From contig JBANDB010000002.1 of NCBI GenBank assembly GCA_037576215.1, positions 62,001-126,000 of the forward strand: a stretch of 64,000 nt of DNA, written 5' to 3'. Positions 56,626 to 64,000 of the stretch are shown piece after piece (the first letter of the stretch is position 1; the number at the start of each line of letters is the position of its first letter). Source of the stretch: Armillaria gallica. Its lineage: Eukaryota > Basidiomycota > Agaricomycetes > Agaricales > Physalacriaceae. The notes beneath the pieces were generated by a model. It worked only from the letters and a program-made list of their open reading frames with translations. It did no database searches and was not told the origin of the DNA. The position numbers and the translations under genes were made by a program.

Positions 56626-58413
56626 TTACCAAATCCTGGTCTCGAGCAACAGATCGCTGCTGCCCTCCAGGCCAATGCAGGCTTTGAGGAACGCGTCGAG
56701 GGCGTTCCGTTGCCTGTTGAGGCTGTTGACGACCTCGGTGCCTACACGGAATGCATTAGCTAGATCAAAGACCGGTGACGAGGACGAGACCTACCAGGCT
56801 TGACGAGCGGCGCCTTGAGCATGTACGAGAGCAACGAGAGGACACTGTAGAGAGGCTTGAACTCGCCGCTCTCGGCCTTGCGATACTTGACACGGGTGAG
56901 CAGCTCCGTGAGGATAGCCAAGTCGAGGATCAAAGGCGTGGCAAGGAGGGAGTCCTGTGAAAGGAGTGAGAGAGCGAAAAAAGAAAATGAGACAAGATTT
57001 TCGTACCTCGCATTCGTTGAAGATGTTGATGGTCGACCGACCACCACAGAAAATCTCAGAGTAGTACTCATCGATGGCCCTCTTGGAGTCGCCGACGGCG
57101 GGAACGTACTTGATAACCACGACATGGTCGGGATGCTCACCCTTACCTTCGGTACCGGGCTCAGGAGCCTTGAACAGCAGCCTGTTCGCATCGACCATAT
57201 CATCCACGACACTACTCTTGCTGATCTCCTTACTCCTGAACTGCCTTTCCGCAGAGAGGTTGTGGCCATCGTTGTTACCGAGATGGTTGTACGACGCGAT
57301 AGACAATGGCTTGATACCGGCGTTGACGAGGAACTCGGCCAAGACAGACTTGAGCTTGGTCTGGCCCGACTTGAGATCGTCACCACCTATGAAAGACTTT
57401 TCGCGTTCAGCGAGCTCGATGATACCTGGAACGAAGGTGTTCTGGGGAGCGCCGTTGATGAATGGCTCGCCCTCAAGGATCGCAGCGACAGCGAAAACAG
57501 AAGACGGGGAAACCTCCGAGTGGGAGGTCTTGATGGCGTTTAGGATGTTGTCGGCGGTGTCGTTGACACCAGGAATGAGGTCGCTGTAGCGTTCGGTATT
57601 GGCAGTCCAGAAGACGACGACACGATCAAGGCCGTTGTCCTTCTTGAATTTGCGAATATCAGCGCGGATATGCTCGAGATGGACCTGCTTGTCCTTGCCC
57701 GGAATGAGGTTGTCCGCGCGGGCCTCTTGGTTCGCAGCAATGAAATCGGGATAATAGATGGAAGGAAGGGGTTTCAACTGAGCCAGATGAGGAGCGATTT
57801 GGCGCTGCAGGTCATAGTCGAGAACACGGGCTCGCTCCATAGCCTTGTCCAATGACAAGCCAGAAATGTCCCAACCTCCGAGAACGAGGTCGTTTGGGTG
57901 CACCATGGGGAGCACATCTGAAACTGGGACGTGGATGTCCTTCCCGGTGGCGGCCTCAGTACCGATGCGAACGGTGGAAGCACGAAGGAGGGAACCGATG
58001 TAGTTGGGCTGCTGAACGCCCGCCTTGGTATGCCAGATGATATTGTGACGGTTGGCGAGAATAGTCGCACACAAGGTAGAACCATTGTTTCCTCCCATAC
58101 CGATCATCATCAGACTAGAAAATAAGCATCAGAATTTGAGAGGCGACAGGGATGACCACACGTACCCGGTCTTCGAAATTCGGCGTTTAGTCTGGAACTC
58201 GAACGACTCGACGGTCGGGTTAACGATGTACTGTCCATTGACAACGGTAATATTGGCGTTACGGTTGTGGAATTTCGCAGTGATGTGCTCGTCGGTGAAC
58301 GACGCGTTTTCGGACTGCACGACAATAGCGTGAGGGCGACGAGCAGCGGTAGGGTGAATAGGCAACACCAGTTCGGATTCAGGAGTAGTGTATCCAGAAT
58401 CGTTGGGAGCCAT
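56626..58413 (-). CDS. Inositol-3-phosphate (myo-inositol-1-phosphate) synthase, 543 aa, 4 exons
   Basis: Exons on the minus strand are 58413-58166, 58114-57007, 56954-56795 and 56741-56626, with introns of 51, 51 and 52 bases; the sum is 544 codons including TAA. The enzyme converts glucose 6-phosphate to inositol 3-phosphate using NAD, the first step of inositol and phosphatidylinositol synthesis in the cytosol. Visible hallmarks are the NAD-binding GMGGNNGS (88-95), [41 protein letters not shown], and [18 protein letters not shown] at the exon 2/3 junction. The length matches fungal INO1 proteins (about 530-550). No break is seen. This is a core gene and marks the edge of the conserved part of the window. 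Confidence 0.97.
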
Positions 58414-59769
58414 TGTCGATAGATATAGGTGGATGATGCAAATAGACAGACAAGCAAGGACTTAGAATCGTATGAGGAACCCGGCCGTCGAGTGTTTCGA
58501 GCCGCGATGAGAGTTGTGAGAGCTGCAGAGCTGGTTCGAGTACATGCACAGCTGCAGTGACTCTAGAAAATGAGATTGTCTGCTAAAGAAAAGGAGGAAG
58601 CAGACGATGAAGGTACTGCTTCAGAAAGGCAAGGCTTTTATATGCTGGGACGATGTGGTCAGGAGCACATAGGGTTGGCAAGGTACCGGAAATTTATCGA
58701 ATTTGTTCAGAGTCCGCTGCCTGCCGGTGGCGGTTATTTCTTAGTCACGGAATGTGTCGTAAGCAGCTTCTTCCGCCAGCCCTCCGGTCTCCTTTCCGTC
58801 TGCCACCTCCTACAGTTTCACACCTAGCCTTCTTGTAAAATCTGTATTCCTCGACATCAAGCTGTCAGTGGATCTGCTCCACATACAACGACATCTCACT
58901 ACTTGTTCATCAGGCTTACTATCTCGCTCTACTTCGTGTTTGATCCTTACACTCCGATTCCTGATCCTCGAAGTTTCCTAAAGGTTCAAAATCAAGCTCG
59001 GTTGCTGACAGCTTTCATGTAACAATGGTCATGAGGTGAATAATACGTCGATAACACCCCGCACCGCTGTTCAATGGCGACCATTCTTTGATGCTAGGGA
59101 CGGCCCAAAGGTTAAATCAAACCTCCATCTCACAATTAGCGTGATTCTCTGTCAATCAATGTTCGCTAGAAGCGATTCCTTATCAATTCTGGTCGTGGGG
59201 CACGTTCATTGGCTGTTGACGGAGATAACTACAGCCCATGGAACCACCTTATCTTTGGTTTTGGCGCCGGAGCGGCAAAAGTTGAAGGATATTACTCTTG
59301 ACCGCCAGCCGCAGATGACTGAAAGGAGAGTGTTCCAGAGCGACCTACGACGATGAACCGTCATGTGGGTCCAAGTGGATCCAATCTTCGGACCGGTCAT
59401 GACTACAGCGGCTCGACCCAATCCCCCCTAACGGCACTGACAGTTCGATCGAGTATGTATAATCAAAATCCAAAGCAACTGACTAGACATGTTCACGGAA
59501 TAGACTCCACTGCTCGTACATCCCTGGTACGGACGAGGCACGGCAAGAGGCTCTAGTCCACGAGACTGTCGTCTTTATCGATAGGCTCTTTGGGAATGTC
59601 CCACTCGACGCGTTCAGTGAATTTTCATAGGCATCCGTTGTTCATTTCCTTTGCGGGAGAACCAACAGAGTACGAACAGCTGCAACGCGGCCGCATTTCT
59701 GAGTAATCATGCCAATGCGACTCTTCATTCCACCCTAACTAAGTCACGACCTGACCGTGCTATTTCTAC
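58414..59769. other. Intergenic region between INO1 and a membrane protein gene
   Basis: Only short frames on both strands. It includes the INO1 upstream region (58414-58650) and the downstream end of the gene at 59770. No clear inositol-responsive element was identified by eye. Confidence 0.45.
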
Positions 59770-61267
59770 CTAATGCGATAAAAGATACGACGGAGGCGGC
59801 GATTCGCCGTATATAGTTCCCACCGCCTCGGTCCTTAAAATTTCATCCTCCAGACTTTGACCACCGTCTCTCGGCCGCGAGTAATAACTTCTAGAAGGCG
59901 GGACCATTCTTGGCTCCAGAAAGACGTCGTCGGAAGGCAAGCGGACATCGCTGTGTCTAAAATCCGTTCGTAGGCTTTCACCCTTCGACGTAACAGTAAT
60001 TTCGTCTCGAAGCTTCCTTTTTCGCCGGCGCCAGAGGATTCCTAGCATTATCGCCAGTGCTAACGATCCGATGACGCTGCCAATGATAATGGGTGTGTTC
60101 GTACGGTGCCTTGAGGTGTCAGTGGTTGGCGATGTACTACTCGCCGAAGCCGTTTGTCTAGGGGGAAGATGGTTACAATTGCGAGTAGTAGAACGGTGTC
60201 AATCAAACCTACACGGCGGACGTAGAGGTAGCAGAGTCTGATATAGCGTCTCCAACATTCACGTTTCCACCATTAGCATCTCCGTTAGTCGCGTTCCCAC
60301 CGTTCCCACCTATAACCTCCCCACCTCCACTACTGGGGCTTGTAACAGTCACGTTTCCACCATTAGCATCTCCATTAGTCGTGTTCCCACCGTTGGCACC
60401 TATAACATCCCCACCTCCACTACCGGTGATTGTCTGAGTCACGTTTCCACTATTAGCATCTCCATTAGTCGTGTTCCCACCGTTCCCACCGGTGAGAACT
60501 CCACAACTCTGGACGTTACCACTATTGTTTCCAGAGTTAACATTACTGCCTCCTCCAGTGTTAACAACCCTGCTTCCAGCCTCGTTTCCACTACCAGGGT
60601 CGATTCCAGATCCGCTAGTTGAGTTCCCACCACTCCCATGTCTATTATTTTTCCCGACATCGCCGCTGGTCGTATTTCCGCCGTCTCGAACAATCCTGAA
60701 TTTGATAGCGCCTCCACTGTCCGCGCGTATCATGAGTTCTTCACTGTCCTCATGTAAGTTTCTATGGGCGAGATTGCTCAATCCTTCGGGTGTTACACTC
60801 TGAGCAAAAATCTCGTTTGGTCTAATGTCCTCGTTTAGAACGTGAACATCAGCCGATTTCGCATGAAGGACGAATGACTCTCCGCACAAAGTGTCGATGT
60901 AGTGTGGGCTGCAGAAATTATTATTACTCGGCAATGAACAGCATACGTTGCCATAACGTACCCTGCGACACCAAATGAGATGGGAGGCTTGCGAGCCGCT
61001 AGAAAGCTCTCCGCTGACTGCCCCCTGCCCGAGGGGACGCGTGGCTCAAAAGAAAAAAGATGAAAACAGTCTGCATCCTGCGGTTCCCAAATTAGCACAA
61101 CCGTGCCCACTCGGCTTGTTGGAGGAGCGTGTTCGGTTGTGAATGTGATGGGGAGCCCGAAGACTTGAAGAAGGAACGCTGTTAAAATCCTTGTAAATAT
61201 CGGTTCAGGTTAGTTGGTATCGTATGGGATGGAGTCAATTGACGTACACGTAGAAGGAGAGAAACAT
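59770..61267 (-). CDS. Type I membrane protein with Gly/Asn-repeat ectodomain, 443 aa, 4 exons
   Basis: Exons on the minus strand are 61267-61248, 61189-60962, 60908-60213 and 60157-59770; all junctions keep frame. A signal peptide (MFLSFYVILTAFLLQVFG) is followed by an ectodomain starting LPITFTTEHAPPTSRVGTV, a segment with FVLHAKSADVHVLNED, and a Gly/Asn/Ser/Thr-rich mucin-like region with three 30-residue repeats that carry N-glycosylation sequons (NTT, NAT, NVT). Then follow a Ser/Thr stalk, one membrane helix (IIIGSVIGSLALAIMLGILW), a basic stop-transfer RRRKRKLR, and a 90-residue cytosolic tail ending GESPPPSYLLSH (a PPxY motif that could recruit WW-domain proteins). The layout resembles fungal cell-surface sensors and mucins; the specific role is unknown. 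Confidence 0.82.
60241..60510. repeat. 90-bp tandem repeat inside the membrane-protein gene
   Basis: The sequence CATTAGCATCTCC (or TATTAGCATCTCC) recurs at 60271, 60361 and 60451, exactly 90 bases apart, each with CACGTTTCCAC before it and TTAGTCG(C/T)GTTCCCACCG after it. The unit encodes 30 residues (GGN(T/A)TNGDAN(G/S)GNV plus linker), so copy number can change without breaking the frame. Confidence 0.8.
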
Positions 61268-62669
61268 GACAGCCAGCTGGTCTGGATCATAAACTATTGC
61301 TGAAAGAATCCCTCTTAAATAGATATCGCGGCGAAAGTGTCAAAATCCATGTCAATAGCAACTAGAATCAATACGGCGACAGTATGTGATAAATTAATCA
61401 TGCAGTTGGCTGGACATCAGATGAAGTCCCCCCAAACTTCACGAAGAATCCGTTGTCGTATCGATAATACATAATTGTACCATTGAGCATTTTCCAGAAG
61501 GAATATCAGACAGATGTGTAGTGAAAGAAACGAGATGATCACTTCATAGGTGGGCAATTTGTGATGGAGATGGTCCGTGAAATGGACTGAGTGTGCCGCC
61601 TTTCAGTACTATTCTGGAGGGGTAATCCAACATTTTATTTAAAAGGTGCTTCTAGTAGGAGATAAACAAGTGGCTGGGACCGACGTTTCGATTATTTATT
61701 TGGGCCTGGAAATCGTGCAGCTATATCAAACGAACGGACAAGTTCATTGAGTATCGTGTTCACATGACATCGAATTCGATATCATGACGGGAATTGCGGC
61801 TCGAATACGGTACAGGTCACGGTAACCGACGACCGTAACTAAATTTGTCTGCAGGCCAACGCAGAGATTAATTGCCGTCGCGATTTAATAACTGGGAGAT
61901 TTCACCTTCGTCTCTGAGAAAGGCGATACCATTTTAGTCGCCCGAGAATGGTATGTACAGACCAAAAGATATCCAATCTGTGTTGACTTGGTCCCCTCAT
62001 CAGTTCAATTAAATTTAACTACCAAATAGATTGATTACATACTTGCATTTATGCAGCCAATGTGAGGCGCGAAATCAGCACTGATGATCAGGAGTGATAT
62101 GCCTAGACTCGCTAGCCAGTCGACGTTCACAAGCTTACACCTCGTATTGCAAATTCCTTATACGGTTGTTTGGTTGTTTGGTGTGGCTTGACATATTTTG
62201 ACGTGGGGAGGTGAGCTTGCTTTCGCCCGAATGTGATAGCGCAGCCACGTGGGCGAAACGCCGGCTGGTAAACGAGCCTATGATATGCCGTGCGAAGTTC
62301 GAACTGAAGGCTGTCGTCGAACTCAGATTTAAGCGCCGTTCAGGTATTGACATCGGCATTTGCCGAATGCCAACTCACTATTACTTAGGACACTTCTCTT
62401 GCGGCCACCGTGCTTCATATCCCTTCAAGAAGTCCAGAGCTACATGACAAAGGCTCGCGAACGCACTTCTTTATCTTCTTGTTCCTTTGTTCTTTCCCCT
62501 TTACGCGCGATACACTCAAAAAGAGGCTGAAAGGGCCTCAGACTCAAACAGCGAGCGGCGGCGGCGGCGGTCTCAAGTTTTCCTTACGTGAGCACAGTAG
62601 TGTCGGGAAGGAAGACGTGGGTCAGGCTCTCTCATACGGTATGAGCAGCCGTGGACAAAGCCCTGGTCG
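61268..62669. other. Spacer with a possible 5' extension of the next gene
   Basis: At 62371 a frame MPTHYYLGHFSCGHRASYPF begins and stops after 26 codons; a different frame then continues (RTHFFIFLFLCSFPF, then LKKRLKGPQTQTASGGGGG) to a possible donor TTAC|GTGAGC at 62587. This could be the 5' part of the gene at 62670, with a frameshift, or a separate relic. The rest shows nothing recognisable. Confidence 0.3.
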
Positions 62670-63647
62670 ATGATGAATACTATGACTCAGGCTACCATTC
62701 GACATTCACCCGTACGTGCTGTTTCGTTTCGGCTGGTCGTGATTTGGGTGGCTGAATATTGTCCTGTTAGATATTTGAAGAGGATGAGGAGACTTGTGTC
62801 TGCGATTACCTTACCATCAATGTGCGTGTGTCGAAATTCTGAGCAATATTTCCAAGCTGACACTTCTTCCAGATGTGATCCACCTCGGTCTCGTTCAACT
62901 ATTGTCAATCAACTATATGGAAAAGCTGGGGGATTCGTCTACTGTAGATGCTCTTGATGGGAATTTGAAGGACTTCAAACCTCCAGGTATCTTTTTTTTG
63001 TTTGGTTATGGAATCTCCTTATTTTTCACAAAGTAGAACACGAAGCAAGCTACGGTTGCTGCCAAGACGAGATACTCCTGGGCGCAGAGAAAGTCATCGA
63101 GAAACGCAACTTTGTATTCTGCTATATGTCGAAGGCGGTTCTTATACCCGCGAAGAGGATCAATGGGAATTTGCTGTTCTGTGCGTCGGGTTCTACTTTT
63201 GGTGTGCATCTTGCTCATGGCCTTATTCTAGATATAAGAAGCGCGGACAACGGGATGAAATTCTGCACATCACTTCGTCGGTAATCGTTCTTGTACTTAT
63301 TTTTACCATTTCCTAGAGAAAGTCAGGCTAAGACCAAGGTACCTGGCTGACTATGATTCTCTTTGCATTCATTGATGGGGTAAACACTGATAACGATTTG
63401 ATAGCGCCTGTTCCACCGCCTCATTAGGACGCTCATCCTGCCATAATTGGGTTCTGCTGACCTTCAAGCATATTGAGTGCAAGTCGAGGGAGACTCCTGT
63501 CGGTTCAACTTCATCAGTATCTTTCCATCAGATGCAGACGCTAACCTAAGTTGTTGGCAGGAAAAGAGGGCGCAGTTAGAGAAGCTAAAGGAGACGTACC
63601 AGAGCATTCTGGCGGATTATTCACCGATACTGGCCTTCGTTCGATGA
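62670..63647 (+). CDS. Hypothetical multi-exon gene
   Basis: A frame-consistent model is 62670-62711, 62771-62825, 62873 to about 62986 (ending CCTCCAG|GTATCT), about 63037-63280 (from GTAG|AACACG), about 63408-63513 and 63562-63647, with a longer 127-base intron before the fifth exon. Readable parts are IFEEDEETCVCDYLTINV, HLGLVQLLSINYMEKLGDS, EKVIEKRNFVFCYM, TFGVHLAHGLILDIRSADN and the end EKRAQLEKLKETYQSILADY followed by SPILAFVR. The last part is a short coiled-coil-like helix. No domain was recognised and the true start may lie upstream (62371). Confidence is limited because many weak splice choices are involved. Confidence 0.35.
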
Positions 63648-63961
63648 ATTGAGGGCGTACTAACATTGTAATTCAGTGACGAAGGCAATGACAGATGGTG
63701 TTTCAAGCTCGGACCGAAGTGTGGGAATGAGTAAGATGGGTGTTGACTACGCCTAGCTTTGTCGATCTGTACTACATCATGAATCGCATCAACGTCCATC
63801 TTGTCGTGGAATCATAGACGTTAAAGGTAACAGGAACTTCTATTTTTCTGTTCGGATGCCTGTCTTTGTTATCCGACGGGCCGAGCAGGTAAGCGCTAAT
63901 GACGTGAGGTATCATATAATAGCTGATAATATCACTACTTTCGTTTTCACAGCATCCACCA

Positions 63962-64000
63962 ATGTCATCACCCGAAGCGCGCTTCAAAATATCCATCCCG
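63962..64000 (+). CDS. Epoxide hydrolase, copy D, first 13 codons (cut by window end)
   Basis: ATG at 63962 starts MSSPEARFKISIP, which aligns with [13 protein letters not shown] of the hydrolases at 9451 and 33973. This is the start of the epoxide hydrolase N-terminal domain; the remainder lies beyond the window. N-terminal residues differ at several positions, so it is a more distant paralogue than copies A and B. Confidence 0.7.
   Translation, partial: MSSPEARFKISIP

Noticed and set aside
56857..57543. Plus-strand frame of 228 codons opposite INO1
   Set aside because: It is antisense to strongly conserved INO1 exon sequence and has no features of its own.
60471..60803. Plus-strand frame of 110 codons rich in Pro and Leu
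   Set aside because: Antisense reflection of the Gly/Asn repeat of the membrane protein.

Overview
The window looks like nuclear DNA of a filamentous basidiomycete (Agaricomycetes type). Genes are split by many 45-70 base introns with GT(A/G)NGT donors, YAG acceptors and CTAAC-like branch sites. F-box genes are multiplied, a CryptonF-type (Ndc10/GCR1) transposon is present, and the myo-inositol-1-phosphate synthase has the N-terminus typical of mushrooms. I cannot name a species.

Most of the window (0-48 kb) is an accessory region built from repeated gene modules. (1) Two paralogous two-finger C2H2 proteins (485-1331; 17265-18069) share a promoter block. (2) An epoxide hydrolase occurs as two nearly identical eight-exon genes (9451-11045; 33973-35600) inside a 5-kb segmental duplication, plus a broken copy (41530-42750) and the first codons of a fourth (63962-end). 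(3) An F-box gene lies divergent to the hydrolase (30194-31578, frameshifted), with a 5' remnant near 6900 and a relic at 42751-43680. (4) An unrecognised gene family with an LPxFA(E/N)L N-terminus has three copies: one broken by a small deletion (4093-5277), one intact (39082-40242) and one with a lost splice acceptor (44093-45283). (5) Two 117-aa secreted seven-cysteine proteins (37046-37454; 46109-46512) are paralogous. Three MITEs with clear target-site duplications sit in this region.

Between 20 and 28 kb lie a short F-box gene, a six-exon gene with a possible crinkler-like N-terminus and a CxxC...HxxC zinc motif (26687-28184), a truncated paralogue of it (about 21690-22475), and a roughly 3.2-kb inverted-repeat element that begins where the truncated paralogue ends.

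From 48.86 to 54.35 kb there is a Crypton-like element: a minus-strand tyrosine recombinase gene with Ndc10_II-like and GCR1_C-like regions, converging on a plus-strand RING-like gene that carries one in-frame stop. Both ends are rich in GGTGACC/GGTCACC palindromes.

The right side (56.6-61.3 kb) looks like core genome: INO1 (four exons, complete) and a 443-aa type I membrane protein with a glycine/asparagine tandem-repeat ectodomain and a PPSY tail. The picture is of a fast-changing, duplication- and transposon-rich island next to conserved genes. Exon coordinates were derived by eye from splice consensus, frame continuity and comparison of paralogues; no database search was run.
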